Part shown: positions 25,124 through 33,747 of the stretch, in pieces
How positions within the stretch are numbered: position 1 is the stretch's first letter
How the letters are laid out: every line of letters starts with the position of its first letter
Source of the DNA: Luteolibacter arcticus
GTDB lineage: Bacteria; Verrucomicrobiota; Verrucomicrobiia; Verrucomicrobiales; Akkermansiaceae
Length of the DNA stretch: 64,000 nucleotides
NCBI RefSeq assembly: GCF_025950235.1
Contig: NZ_JAPDDT010000022.1
Span: forward strand, 1 to 64,000
Direction: 5' to 3'
The notes under the pieces: generated by a model
The model's input: the letters and a program-made list of their open reading frames with translations, nothing else
The model's database searches: none
Told to the model about the DNA's origin: nothing
Program-made: the position numbers and the translations under genes

Positions 25124-26290
25124 TCAATGCTCGCGGCAGAATTGCTCGAAGCGGGTGAGGCCTTCGTTGAGCACGTCCAGCGTGGTGCAGTAGCTCATGC
25201 GGATGCCATCGTCGTAGCCGAAGGCGATGCCTGGAACGGCGGCCACCTTGTAGCGGCTCAGCAGCTTGTCGGTCAGGTTCATCGACTTCAGGCCGAGCTG
25301 GCCGGTGTAGATGAAGAAGTAGAAGGCACCCTTCGGCTCCACGACGCGGATATTGTGGATACCCTTGAGGCGCTGGAACATGAACTGGCGCTTCACGTCA
25401 TACTCGTCGCGCAGGTCGCTGATGAAGGTCTGGTCGCCCTGCAGCGCGGCGATCGCGGCGTACTGGCAGAAGGTGGTGGCGTTGGAAACCGTGTGGTTCT
25501 GGATCTTGTCGATCGCATCCGCGAGCGGCTTCGGTGCGGCGGTGTAGCCGAGGCGCCAGCCGGTCATCGAGTAGGCCTTCGAGAAGCCGTTGACGGTGAT
25601 CGTCAGGTCGTAGAGTTCCTGGCTAAGCGAGGCGATCGAGACGTGCTTGTTGTCGCCATAGACGAGCTTTTCGTAGATCTCGTCGGAAAGGATCACGATG
25701 TCTTCCGAAAGGGCGACTTCGCCGATGTCGCGCAGTTCCTTCTCGGTGTAGATCGCGCCGGTCGGGTTGGAAGGTGAGTTGAGGATGACCATCTTGGTGG
25801 CCGGGGTCATGGCGGCCTCGAATTGCTCGGCGGTCATCTTCCAGCCGTTGGACTCCTGGGTCTCGACGAGGACCGGCTTGCCGCCGGCGATCTTCACCAT
25901 TTCCGGGTAGCTGACCCAGTAAGGGGTGGGGATGATGACTTCATCGCCTTCCTCGACGACGGCGAGGATGGCATTGAAGCAGGCCATCTTGGCACCGGCG
26001 GTGACGCAGATTTGCTTCGGGTCGTAGGCCAGATCGTTGTCGGCGATGAGCTTGGCAGCGAGCGCGTCGCGCAGCTCCGGGATACCGCCGGACGGGGTGT
26101 ACTTGGTCTTGCCCTGCTGGAGGGCGACGATGGCGGCAGCCTTGATATGCTCCGGGGTATCGACCTCGGGTTCGCCGCCGGCCAGTCCGTAGACTTCCTC
26201 GCCGCGGGCGAGCATGGCCTTGGCCTGGTTGGTGACGGCCAGGGTGAGGGAAGGGGTAACCTCTTGGATTCGGGATGAAATGCTGTCCAT
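25124..26290 (-). CDS. Class I/II aminotransferase (aspartate/aromatic type)
   Basis: Predicted 388-residue PLP-dependent aminotransferase. The Schiff-base lysine lies in NGFSKAYSMTGWRLGY. Other fold-type I features are TAGAKMACFNAILAV, PTPYWVSYPEM, LNSPSNPTGAIYTEKEL and SDEIYEKLVYG (PLP-binding Asp/Tyr). These match the thermophile-type aspartate aminotransferase subgroup (Ib), which transfers the amino group from aspartate, and sometimes prephenate or aromatic substrates, to 2-oxoglutarate. Length is typical. ATG 26290 gives MDSISSRIQEV. It is followed by a strong intrinsic terminator. The exact substrate range is not decided by sequence alone. Confidence 0.93.
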   Translation of the reverse strand: MDSISSRIQEVTPSLTLAVTNQAKAMLARGEEVYGLAGGEPEVDTPEHIKAAAIVALQQGKTKYTPSGGIPELRDALAAKLIADNDLAYDPKQICVTAGAKMACFNAILAVVEEGDEVIIPTPYWVSYPEMVKIAGGKPVLVETQESNGWKMTAEQFEAAMTPATKMVILNSPSNPTGAIYTEKELRDIGEVALSEDIVILSDEIYEKLVYGDNKHVSIASLSQELYDLTITVNGFSKAYSMTGWRLGYTAAPKPLADAIDKIQNHTVSNATTFCQYAAIAALQGDQTFISDLRDEYDVKRQFMFQRLKGIHNIRVVEPKGAFYFFIYTGQLGLKSMNLTDKLLSRYKVAAVPGIAFGYDDGIRMSYCTTLDVLNEGLTRFEQFCREH

Positions 26291-26626
26291 GGAAGCGCGC
26301 GGATGGTGTTTCTCGCCCGGTCGGGGCGGGCACGGAGTTTTCGCGCAGCCCCCGGTCGGAGCGGGCGGCTTTTCTGACGGGCGGGAGGCCCCGGCGCAAG
26401 TGAAATGGTCAGCGGTTGACGGTCAGGGGTCATTGGGAAACGACGGGTGACCACGGGCGGGTCTGCTTTTTTCCAAGTGCGGATCAGTAAGCTTAGATGG
26501 TTGATCATCAATTAGTAGAGCCGAACGTCGGTCTTTTCGGGGCCCGTGCTTGGGAAGATCATAGTCGTCCGTGCTGCCGCATCGTCCGTGAAGGATCGAA
26601 TATGAATTTCCGTCCGTCGCCGGAGC
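26291..26626. other. Intergenic region without a gene
   Basis: A 336-bp gap between divergent genes. The first part (26291-26430) is GC-rich and shows no coding pattern. The part 26470-26530 is AT-rich and could carry promoters for the small gene at 26627 and for the aminotransferase gene. No repeat or RNA gene is seen. Confidence 0.4.
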
Positions 26627-26881
26627 ATGGTTGAAAAGACATGTCAGGCGTTCTACCCTCCAGCCGTGCAGCCCAGACCTGTCGTCAACGTGGAGGAATT
26701 CATCGGCAAGACCGTGGGTCGCCGAATGCCTCCTTCCGGTGCGGGTCTTCAAAAAACGCTCAATCAAGTGATGGCGGGGCAACAGCGCGGCATCTGCCCC
26801 CGCGGTATTTTTCGTTTCAAAACCCACGAGGACGCGGACGCATGGATGACGAAGATGACGAGCCGCAAGAGGGCGAGCTAG
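26627..26881 (+). CDS. Small protein partner of nucleotidyltransferase (antitoxin-like)
   Basis: Predicted 84-residue protein that overlaps the next gene by 40 bases. The C-terminal part GICPRGIFRFKTHEDADAWM is the informative piece: a (K/R)GxxRFxxxEEAxxW-type motif recurs, from memory, in small proteins encoded just before nucleotidyltransferases. ATG 26627 has a weak CGGAG upstream. The overlap implies translational coupling with the nucleotidyltransferase, as in two-gene toxin-antitoxin modules. The antitoxin role is inference; no experiment-based family is identified. Confidence 0.6.
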   Translation: MVEKTCQAFYPPAVQPRPVVNVEEFIGKTVGRRMPPSGAGLQKTLNQVMAGQQRGICPRGIFRFKTHEDADAWMTKMTSRKRAS

Positions 26882-27354
26882 TTTCGCGTGCGCCCACCGA
26901 AGACGATCTGGTGTCCATGTGCCGTCTGCTGAACGCCATCGACGCACGCTATCTGATCGTCGGTGGTTTTGCCATCATGTATGCCGGATACGGCCGCACG
27001 ACGGGGGATGTGGACCTGCTGCTCGACACCAGTTCCGAAAACGAAGCCAAGGTTTACCGTTGTCTGGAATCGCTTCCCGACAAGGCCGTGCTGCAGCTTC
27101 AGCCCGGCGAAGTGGAGAAATATACTGTCGTCCGCGTCGCCGATGAAATCGTGATCGATCTCATGAAGTCGGCTTCCGGGATCGACTACGAAGAGGCCTC
27201 CAAAGAAGTGGTCATTCGGGCAGTCCAGGGGGTGCCGATTCCCTTCGCCTCTCCCCGCTTGCTCTGGCGCATGAAGCGCAGCACCCACCGCGAGAAGGAT
27301 GCCGCTGACCTGATCTTCCTGCGGCAGCAGTATCCCGAAGTGACCGGCGACTAA
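26842..27354 (+). CDS. Nucleotidyltransferase-fold protein (MNT/AbiEii-like)
   Basis: Predicted 170-residue protein with the polymerase-beta-type nucleotidyltransferase core: LIVGGFAIMYAGYGRTTGDVDLLLD, in which GG...and DVD supply the nucleotide/metal-binding glycine pair and aspartates, followed by EIVIDLMKSASGIDYEEA with a third acidic position. Proteins of this group act as toxins (AMP- or NMP-transferring to tRNA or proteins) in AbiE/MenT-like modules, or as uncharacterised transferases. The ATG at 26842 lies inside the upstream small gene. It begins with a very acidic leader (MDDEDDEPQEGE). Whether it is a toxin is not shown by the sequence. Confidence 0.78.
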   Translation: MDDEDDEPQEGELVSRAPTEDDLVSMCRLLNAIDARYLIVGGFAIMYAGYGRTTGDVDLLLDTSSENEAKVYRCLESLPDKAVLQLQPGEVEKYTVVRVADEIVIDLMKSASGIDYEEASKEVVIRAVQGVPIPFASPRLLWRMKRSTHREKDAADLIFLRQQYPEVTGD

Positions 27355-27357
27355 GGC

Positions 27358-28206
27358 TCAGGCCGTCAGGTCATTCATCCAGCCGCCGCGGGCGGTGACC
27401 CATTTGCCTTTTTTGATGACTTCGGGGAAGCCGAGGCCGTGGGAGGCGGCGGCGGTGAAGACGTCCCATGCCTGGCTGGCTAGAATCCCGGAGAGAACGA
27501 TGTCGCCGCCGGGTTTGAGGGTCTTGATGATCACCGGGAAGGCTTGGATCAGAACGGTGGAGAAGATGTTGGCGAGGACGACGTCGTATTTCTTGCGCGG
27601 CTTCCACTTCAGGATGTCGAGTTCCTTGACCTCAACGCCTTCCACGTGGTTGCGGGGGAAATTCCGCTCGGCGACGGCCAAGGCGAAGGGGTCGTAATCG
27701 CAGGCGAAGGTGTCGCCGGCCCCGAGCTTCTTCGCGGCGATGGCGAGCAGGCCGCTGCCCGTGCCGAGGTCGGCGCAGGACCATCCGGGGGGGCGGGATT
27801 TCGCGACGTCCACGAGGAAGCGCAGGCAGGTCGAGGTGGTGGCGTGATCGCCGGTGCCGAAGGCCATTTCGGGCGGGATGCTGATGACATCGCGGCCGGG
27901 GAAATCCTTGGCGAGCTGCTTGAGATCCTTTGCCGTCGAGGCCTGGGTCACGATGAACTTGTCCCGGACCTTGAGCGGCGGCGGGACTTCCGGCGCGGCT
28001 TTTTTCCAATCCGCGGACAGCTTGCGGACCGAGCCGCCGAACTGCTTGGCGATGGCTTCCGCCTCCGATTTCGTGGCGCAGAAGACTTCCACGCGGACGG
28101 ATTTGCCGCCCTTGATGATATGGAGCACGAAATTCGGATTGCCGTGGAAGCGATCTTCCCAGGCATCGAGCCACTTGGAGGCAGAGAGTTTCGACCAGAC
28201 GAACAC
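27358..28206 (-). CDS. prmA: Ribosomal protein L11 methyltransferase (PrmA-like)
   Basis: Predicted 282-residue SAM-dependent methyltransferase. The C-terminal catalytic domain has the PrmA hallmark IPPEMAFGTGDHATTSTCLR, the SAM-binding motif ADLGTGSGLLAIAAKKLG, and motif IV VVLANIFSTVLI (usually LANI). The N-terminal ~80 residues form the L11-binding region, which is divergent. PrmA trimethylates ribosomal protein L11. The start is GTG 28206; no alternative gives a better N-terminus. It converges with the nucleotidyltransferase gene, three bases apart. Confidence 0.87.
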   Translation of the reverse strand: MFVWSKLSASKWLDAWEDRFHGNPNFVLHIIKGGKSVRVEVFCATKSEAEAIAKQFGGSVRKLSADWKKAAPEVPPPLKVRDKFIVTQASTAKDLKQLAKDFPGRDVISIPPEMAFGTGDHATTSTCLRFLVDVAKSRPPGWSCADLGTGSGLLAIAAKKLGAGDTFACDYDPFALAVAERNFPRNHVEGVEVKELDILKWKPRKKYDVVLANIFSTVLIQAFPVIIKTLKPGGDIVLSGILASQAWDVFTAAASHGLGFPEVIKKGKWVTARGGWMNDLTA

Positions 28207-28309
28207 GCCGCGGTTTTAAGCGCGGGCAAGAAAAGTCCCAACATCAATTTTGCGGACCGAAAGACGGCGTGAGTCCCGTGGGTATCCCGTCGAACGCGTT
28301 TTTCTAGCC

Positions 28310-29686
28310 ATGCCCTCGATCCATCGCCGCAAATTCCTCCAACAGTCCGGCCTCGGTGCCGGTGGTCTCCTGCTCGGTTTCCCCGCCATCGTGCGCGGGC
28401 AGAATCTGAACAGCCGCATCAATGTCGCCTGCATCGGTGTCGGCGGGAAAGGGGACAGCGACGTCAATGACGCGGCCAAGTGCGGCGGCACCATCGTGGG
28501 GTTGTGCGACGTGGACCGGCGCTCCCTCGACAAGAAAGCCGGCCAGTTTCCCGAGGCGAAGAAGTTCGCCGACTACCGCAAGATGCTCGCCGAGCTCGGC
28601 TCGTCGATTGACGCGGTGACGATCTCCGGACCCGACCACATGCACGGCCCGGCGGCGATGATGGCGATGGGGATGGGCAAGCACATCTACTGCCAGAAGC
28701 CGCTGACCCAGACGGTCTTCGAGGCTCGCGAGCTGAAGCGCGTCGCTTCCGAAAAGAAACTGGCCACCCAGATGGGGAATCAAGGCAGCGCCGCCGACGG
28801 TCTGCGCCGGGCGGTGGAGGTCATCCAAGCCGGCGTGATCGGCGCACCGAAGGAATTGCACGTGTGGAGCAACCGGCCGGTCTGGCCGCAGGGGATGGAC
28901 CGTCCGAAGGGGTCGAGCCCGGTGCCGGAGCATCTCGATTGGGACCTCTGGCTGGGCCCTGCGGCGGACCGGCCGTTTGTCGAGAATGCCTACCATGCCT
29001 TTGCTTGGCGCGGCTGGTCCGACTTCGGCACCGGTGCGCTCGGCGACATGGCCTGCCACACGGTGAACATGCCGTTCCGCGCGTTGAAGCTGGGCTTTCC
29101 GACCGTGGTCGAGTGCGAGATGGCGTCGCGCGTTTACTCGGAAACCTATCCGCTGACCTCGCGCATCCGCTTCGAATTCCCCGAGCGTGATGGTCTGCCG
29201 CCGCTCAAGTTCTGGTGGTACGACGGCGCGCCTAACAGCGACTTCAAGCCGCTGCGCCCATACCCGAACATCGTGAAGGACGTGGTGGCCATGAACGGCA
29301 GCCTGCCGGCCAGCGGCTGCCTGATCATCGGGGACAAGGGAATCCTCTTTTCTCCCGATGACTACGGCTCGCAATTCTTCATTCAGCTCAAGGATGAAAA
29401 GACCTTCACCAAAGGCGATGACCATGAAGCTGTCAAAGCCGTGGCGCAGAGCATTCCCCGTTCGCCGGGGCACAATCAGGAGTGGTTCGACATGATGAAG
29501 AACGGCACTCCGGCTTACTCGAATTTCGAGATCGCCGGCTACCTCACCGAAATCATCCTGCTCGGCTGCATCGCCCTGCGCGTTGGTGAAGGAGTGAAGA
29601 TGGAATGGGACGGTCCCGGCATGCAGTCGAAGAACTGCCCGCAGGCGGCGCAATTCGTGAAGCGAACCAATCGCGCTGGCTGGTGA
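28310..29686 (+). CDS. Tat-exported Gfo/Idh/MocA-family oxidoreductase
   Basis: Predicted 458-residue NAD(P)-dependent oxidoreductase with a twin-arginine signal (HRRKFLQQSGLGAGGLLLG, residues 5-23), so it is folded and exported to the periplasm. The Rossmann part has VACIGVGGKGDSDV. It is followed by GPDHMHGPAAMMAMGMGKHI and the family EKPL-type motif, here CQKPLTQTV, then a C-terminal alpha/beta domain with WSDFGTGALGDMACHTVN. Members oxidise or reduce sugars and inositols. This Tat-exported subgroup is abundant in Planctomycetes and Verrucomicrobia and linked to polysaccharide breakdown. ATG 28310 is chosen because it precedes the Tat motif. The stop overlaps the next start (GTGA). Confidence 0.9.
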   Translation: MPSIHRRKFLQQSGLGAGGLLLGFPAIVRGQNLNSRINVACIGVGGKGDSDVNDAAKCGGTIVGLCDVDRRSLDKKAGQFPEAKKFADYRKMLAELGSSIDAVTISGPDHMHGPAAMMAMGMGKHIYCQKPLTQTVFEARELKRVASEKKLATQMGNQGSAADGLRRAVEVIQAGVIGAPKELHVWSNRPVWPQGMDRPKGSSPVPEHLDWDLWLGPAADRPFVENAYHAFAWRGWSDFGTGALGDMACHTVNMPFRALKLGFPTVVECEMASRVYSETYPLTSRIRFEFPERDGLPPLKFWWYDGAPNSDFKPLRPYPNIVKDVVAMNGSLPASGCLIIGDKGILFSPDDYGSQFFIQLKDEKTFTKGDDHEAVKAVAQSIPRSPGHNQEWFDMMKNGTPAYSNFEIAGYLTEIILLGCIALRVGEGVKMEWDGPGMQSKNCPQAAQFVKRTNRAGW

Positions 29687-31386
29687 GGCAATTCCTGCTC
29701 CCGCTTCTCGGCGCGCTGGCTTGCGGCCTGCTGGTGCCTGCCCTCGCGCAGGTGCCGGATGCTGGCGCGTATCGCCGCCACGCGCTGAGTCGTTCCGGCG
29801 ATGCCTTGCGGGGTAAGGCGTTCTTCAATGACGAGCGGCTGCTCTGTGCCCATTGTCACTCGGTCGATGGCAGCTCGAGCAAGGCCGGTCCGGATCTCTT
29901 TGCGGCGGGCGATGCCTTTGGACGGCGCGACCTGATCGAGTCCGTTCTGAAGCCATCCGCCACGATTGCCCCGGGCTATGGTGCCGTGATCGTGCAGACG
30001 AAGGCCGGAACTGCTTTCCAAGGAACGCTCAAGCAGAAGAATGACGAGGGAGTGCAGATCATGGGCGTGGATGGGAAGCTGGTGTCCATCGCCGCCGCTG
30101 ACATCAAGGAACAGTCGGGGCTAACCGTTTCGCTGATGCCGGAGGGGCTGCATGTCCAACTTACGACAGGGGAGTTCACCGACCTCATCGAATACCTGAC
30201 CACCCTCAAGCAAGCCGAGGCCACGCTTGCAAGTGATCGCGGGATGCCGCTGGAGATTCCCGTGCTCGCAAAGCCGGTGACGGTCCGGCCTTTCTTCGCG
30301 AAGGAATTCAAACTGCCGCGTGGCCGGGCGGAGAGTGGTCTCACCTCGCTGCGCGCGATCCCAGGATCGCCGGGTGTGTTCATGCTGCTGCATCAGGGTG
30401 GCACGATTTGGCAGGTGACGAAGACGGCGACGGGAGAGGAGAGCGTGGTCTTCGCGAATCTTTCCGAGGTGGTCTTCAGCGAGCGGGGGCCGAATGGGCT
30501 GCTTGATGTGGCGTTTCACCCGAAGTTCCGGGAGAACCGGAGGTACTACCTTTTCTATCAGACGCTGGAAGAGGGCGAGGTCGTCACCCGGATCGTCGAG
30601 AAGAAGTTCGGTGCCGGTTCCAACGCGGACTCCGGCGAGCCGCCGCGCGTGATCTTGAAGATCGCCAGCGTTGCGGAGGATCACAGCGGCGGCTGCCTCG
30701 AATTCGGGCCGGATGGCTTTCTTTATCTGGTGATGGGTGACACCGGTCCGCACCACGATCCCAATGGCCATGCGCAGAATCTCGACCTCTTGTTAGGCAA
30801 GGTGATGCGCATCGACGTGGATCGGGAAGAAGACGGTCGCCCCTATGCGATCCCGCCGGACAATCCCTTCGTCGGCAAGTCCGGTGTGCGGCCGGAGATC
30901 TGGGCCTATGGATTCCGCAATCCCTGGCGCTTCAGCTTCGATCGTCGCACGGGCGACCTGTGGCTCGCCGATGTGGGGCAGGACCGGCTGGAGGAAGTGG
31001 CCATCGTTCGTCGCGGAGAGAACCATGGCTGGAACGTTTTCGAAGGTTTCGAGCCGTTCTCCAGCCAGTATCGAAAGGAGGATCGCACCTTCACGCGACC
31101 GGTGTTCGCCTACCGCCGGAAATTCGGCAACTCCATCACCGGAGGGCACGTCTATCGCGGCTCTGGCAACCCCTCGTTCCAAGGGGTCTATGTCTTTGCC
31201 GACTACACCTCGAAGATCATCTTCGGCATCACATTGGAAAACGGCGTTTTGAAAACAGCGCGCCAGATCGGCGTCGCTCCCCAGCGGATCGTTTCCTTTT
31301 GCGAAGACGAGGCGGGCGAACTTTACGTCGTCGGCTATGAAGGGATGATCAGCCGGATCGACTTTTCCGGTGCGCACTTCGAATGA
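29683..31386 (+). CDS. Secreted fusion of heme-binding domain and glucose/sorbosone dehydrogenase
   Basis: Predicted 567-residue exported protein. A signal peptide (QFLLPLLGALACGLLVPALA) precedes a cytochrome-c-type region with CAHCHS (Cys55, Cys58, His59) and a TIGR02603-like heme-binding segment (DLIESVLKPSATIAPGY). From about residue 200 to the end is a GSDH-type six-bladed beta-propeller with GLLDVAFHPKFRENRRYYLFY, HSGGCLEFGPDGFLYLVMGD, WAYGFRNPWRFSFD and GENHGWNVFEG. GSDH proteins of this type usually bind PQQ and oxidise aldoses. Electrons could pass to the attached heme. GTG 29683 overlaps the upstream stop; an ATG-type upstream start would lie inside the oxidoreductase gene. Confidence 0.9.
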   Translation: MRQFLLPLLGALACGLLVPALAQVPDAGAYRRHALSRSGDALRGKAFFNDERLLCAHCHSVDGSSSKAGPDLFAAGDAFGRRDLIESVLKPSATIAPGYGAVIVQTKAGTAFQGTLKQKNDEGVQIMGVDGKLVSIAAADIKEQSGLTVSLMPEGLHVQLTTGEFTDLIEYLTTLKQAEATLASDRGMPLEIPVLAKPVTVRPFFAKEFKLPRGRAESGLTSLRAIPGSPGVFMLLHQGGTIWQVTKTATGEESVVFANLSEVVFSERGPNGLLDVAFHPKFRENRRYYLFYQTLEEGEVVTRIVEKKFGAGSNADSGEPPRVILKIASVAEDHSGGCLEFGPDGFLYLVMGDTGPHHDPNGHAQNLDLLLGKVMRIDVDREEDGRPYAIPPDNPFVGKSGVRPEIWAYGFRNPWRFSFDRRTGDLWLADVGQDRLEEVAIVRRGENHGWNVFEGFEPFSSQYRKEDRTFTRPVFAYRRKFGNSITGGHVYRGSGNPSFQGVYVFADYTSKIIFGITLENGVLKTARQIGVAPQRIVSFCEDEAGELYVVGYEGMISRIDFSGAHFE

Positions 31387-31402
31387 CGCGAACCCACCCC
31401 TG

Positions 31403-32185
31403 ATGAAATCCCTCCTGCTCACCACCTTTGCGGCGCTCGCGCTTCTCGTTTCACCGGCCCACTCCGCGGAGCATGCGGAGGGGATGATGCGTGTGACCTT
31501 CAAGCTCTTCAACAAGGACTCCACCGCGACGTGCTTCCTGCTGCGCGATGGTGCGGACGTGTTTCTTGTCACCGCGGCCCACACCTTTGAAAAGGCAACG
31601 GGCGAATCATCGATACTGGTGCTGCGCGAGGCGGGGGAAGAGGCAACTTGGAAGCGCCAGGACAAGACGGTTGCCATTCGCGAAGGCGACCGCCCATTGT
31701 GGACCAAGCATCCCCATCAGGACCTCGCGGTCATGCGGGTGGTCCTCGAATTGCCGGAGGATGCGACCTTGCCGATCGACGCGGTGAAGACGGATGGCTT
31801 TCCGTGCTTCGGCGATCCCGTCATGCTGCTGACCTACCCGGCGCGGGTGGAGGCGAATGGCGCGGGCTTTCCGCTCGCGCGTCAGGCGGTGGTCGCGAGT
31901 TTCCCCGCGGAGACGATGGAGAAGCATCCCGAGTTCATCATCGATGCCACCGCGTGGGATGGCGACAGCGGTGGTCCGGTATTCATCGATGCGGGGGAGG
32001 GGAAGCCTCAAGTCGTGGGGCTCGTGACCGCGCGGATCAACCACGTCGAGAACATCAAGAGCGAGCGCGAGACGCGGAAGATCGAAACACCGATGGGCCT
32101 GAGCAAGGCGCTCGCCGCACCGCTGATCCTCGAGACGATCCGCCTGGCGAAAAATACGGTGGATGTCCCTGCTTCCGGGCGTTGA
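31403..32185 (+). CDS. Secreted trypsin-like serine protease
   Basis: Predicted 260-residue exported peptidase with a signal peptide ending SPAHSA. The catalytic triad of the chymotrypsin/trypsin fold can be placed: His60 in FLVTAAHTF, Asp107 in HPHQDLAVMRV and Ser189 in AWDGDSGGPVF. This order and the GDSGG context match DegP/trypsin-type peptidases; no PDZ domain follows. ATG 31403 is 17 bases after the stop of the sugar dehydrogenase gene, so it is probably part of the same operon. The substrate is unknown. Downstream is the second copy of the 53-base hairpin repeat, which probably ends the transcript. Confidence 0.85.
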   Translation: MKSLLLTTFAALALLVSPAHSAEHAEGMMRVTFKLFNKDSTATCFLLRDGADVFLVTAAHTFEKATGESSILVLREAGEEATWKRQDKTVAIREGDRPLWTKHPHQDLAVMRVVLELPEDATLPIDAVKTDGFPCFGDPVMLLTYPARVEANGAGFPLARQAVVASFPAETMEKHPEFIIDATAWDGDSGGPVFIDAGEGKPQVVGLVTARINHVENIKSERETRKIETPMGLSKALAAPLILETIRLAKNTVDVPASGR

Positions 32186-32254
32186 GAAGCTGCCTGAAAA
32201 TCCCGTCGGAAGGGTGATCTCAAAGACCGGCCATTGAAGAACCAAAAGGGAGGG

Positions 32255-32307
32255 GCGGGATGCCCCTCCAACGGACTGGGGCAAGATGCCCCAGCTACTT
32301 TTTCAGA
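32255..32307. repeat. Hairpin repeat, copy B (terminator-like)
   Basis: A near-identical copy of the element at 75-128. It has the perfect stem CTGGGGCA/TGCCCCAG (32276-32283 and 32287-32294) with loop AGA, followed by CTACTTTTT. It lies 69 bases past the protease stop, between it and a converging gene. This is a good position for a terminator. Confidence 0.75.
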
Positions 32308-32330
32308 GGCTTCGAGAGGGGCTGGCCGCC

Positions 32331-33356
32331 TCACGACGAGGGCAAGAAATCCGCTACCACCATGCGGTGGTCACTGCGGCGCGTGGTCACGGCGGTGCAG
32401 CGCATCGCCTTGAAGTGGCGCGAGTGATGGATCTGATCGATGCGGTGGATGGGAATGCGGCGCTGGAAGGTGTTTCCCCAGCCGACGCCGGCCTCGACGA
32501 ATGCATCGCGGAAATCCGAACGCAGCAGGCTCTGGATCGGGTCGCCCGGCGGTGCATTGAAGTCGCCGCCAAACAATGTGGGCTTCCCCGGTGCCGTGTC
32601 GGCCAGGATGGTCAGGGCGATCGCCAATTCCTTGCGGCGATGGGCGCGGTTGATGGCATGCGTGCGCCAGCATTCGCGCTGCCAGAGGCGCAGGTCGGTG
32701 GCGGCGCTCTGGAGGTGGACGTTGACCACCTCGACATCGAGGTTGTCGGGCTTGCGGACGGTCACCTGCTGGAGCCGGTAGCCCGGTGTGCTGGGGTTCA
32801 CCTCGCGGACGATTTTCCAGCGGCTGACCACGCCATTGGTCGCGTAGATCCGGTAGTCGCCGCGGCCCTGATAGAGTGCGTCGGCGATGTGCCGGACCTG
32901 GTGCGGATGGACTTCCTGCAGCAGCACGATATCCGGATCCCAGCGGCGGAGGTCGGCGGAAGGGTCGCCGCCGCTGCCCTTGTTGCCGCCGTACATGAAG
33001 AAATTGCAGTTGAGCGACACCACTCGCATCAGTTGCCGGCCGTCGGCAATGCCCGGTGCTCCCGGGATGGGCGCGGACTTGCCGATGTTGCCGATCACCC
33101 GCGCCTCATCGGCACCGAGCAAAACCGTCATCGCCCAGATGCCGGTGACGATCAGCGACAGCGGCGCGCGCAGGAACCAGAAGGCGATGGTGGAGCAGAG
33201 CAGGCCGATGCCGCCCCAGACCCAGATGGGCATGACGGTGAAGGCCGCCAACTTGTCCGGTTGCTCGGCGAAGGCATAGACCGTCGCCATGTGGAGCAGG
33301 AGCGAAAAGCCGATGAGCGTCCATCCGGCGCGGCGTCGGAAGCGGGACGATTTCAT
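32331..33356 (-). CDS. Membrane-anchored endonuclease/exonuclease/phosphatase family protein
   Basis: Predicted 341-residue protein with about three N-terminal membrane helices (WTLIGFSLLLHMATVYAFA, FTVMPIWVWGGIGLLC, LSLIVTGIWAMTVLLG). It continues as an EEP-fold domain on the outer face: VVSLNCNFF, DIVLLQEVHPHQ (metal-binding Glu), VEVVNVHLQS, LFGGDFNAPPGDP (catalytic Asp/Asn) and RRSDHRMVVADF (His). The family hydrolyses phosphodiesters in DNA, RNA or lipid headgroups. The substrate of such membrane-bound versions is unclear. ATG 33356 precedes the first helix closely. It is co-directional with ybaB-dnaX, 30 bases after ybaB. Confidence 0.87.
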   Translation of the reverse strand: MKSSRFRRRAGWTLIGFSLLLHMATVYAFAEQPDKLAAFTVMPIWVWGGIGLLCSTIAFWFLRAPLSLIVTGIWAMTVLLGADEARVIGNIGKSAPIPGAPGIADGRQLMRVVSLNCNFFMYGGNKGSGGDPSADLRRWDPDIVLLQEVHPHQVRHIADALYQGRGDYRIYATNGVVSRWKIVREVNPSTPGYRLQQVTVRKPDNLDVEVVNVHLQSAATDLRLWQRECWRTHAINRAHRRKELAIALTILADTAPGKPTLFGGDFNAPPGDPIQSLLRSDFRDAFVEAGVGWGNTFQRRIPIHRIDQIHHSRHFKAMRCTAVTTRRSDHRMVVADFLPSS

Positions 33357-33386
33357 CGGGGAGGGAAACAAAACCGGCGGTTGCTG

Positions 33387-33689
33387 TTAGAACGGCAGCC
33401 CCATGCCGCCGGTCAGCTTCTTCATCTCCGCCGCAGCAACTTCCTTGCCTTTATTGACGGCTTCTTGAACGCCCTTGAGAACGAGGTCCTGGAGGAAGTC
33501 GACGTCCTCCGGATCGACGACCGACTTGTCGATCTTGATGGACTGCACGTCACCGGCGCAGGTGGCGACCACGGTGACCTTCCCGCCGCCGACGCTGGTC
33601 TCGACGGTGCGCTTGGCGAGTTCTTCCTGCGCAGCGGCCATCCCGGCCTGCATCTGCTGCGCCTGCTTCATGAGTTTCTGGATGTTCAT
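33387..33689 (-). CDS. ybaB: YbaB/EbfC nucleoid-associated protein
   Basis: Predicted 100-residue DNA-binding protein. It begins MNIQKLMKQAQQMQAGMAAAQEELAKR, the family's amphipathic helix, then TVETSVGGGKVTVVATCAGDVQSIKID and DLVLKGVQEAVNKGKEVAAAEM. EbfC forms tweezers-like dimers on DNA. It is directly downstream of dnaX on the minus strand, the classical dnaX-ybaB arrangement; recR, the usual third gene, is not here. Length matches the family (about 105). Confidence 0.96.
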   Translation of the reverse strand: MNIQKLMKQAQQMQAGMAAAQEELAKRTVETSVGGGKVTVVATCAGDVQSIKIDKSVVDPEDVDFLQDLVLKGVQEAVNKGKEVAAAEMKKLTGGMGLPF

Positions 33690-33747
33690 GGATCTGGAAT
33701 TGGAGATTTGAGATTGAAATCTGAGATCGGGGATCAGTGAAAGGAGA

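Noticed and set aside
28304..29653. 449-residue antisense open frame over the oxidoreductase gene
   Set aside because: Arg/His-rich, overlaps a clear domain-bearing gene.
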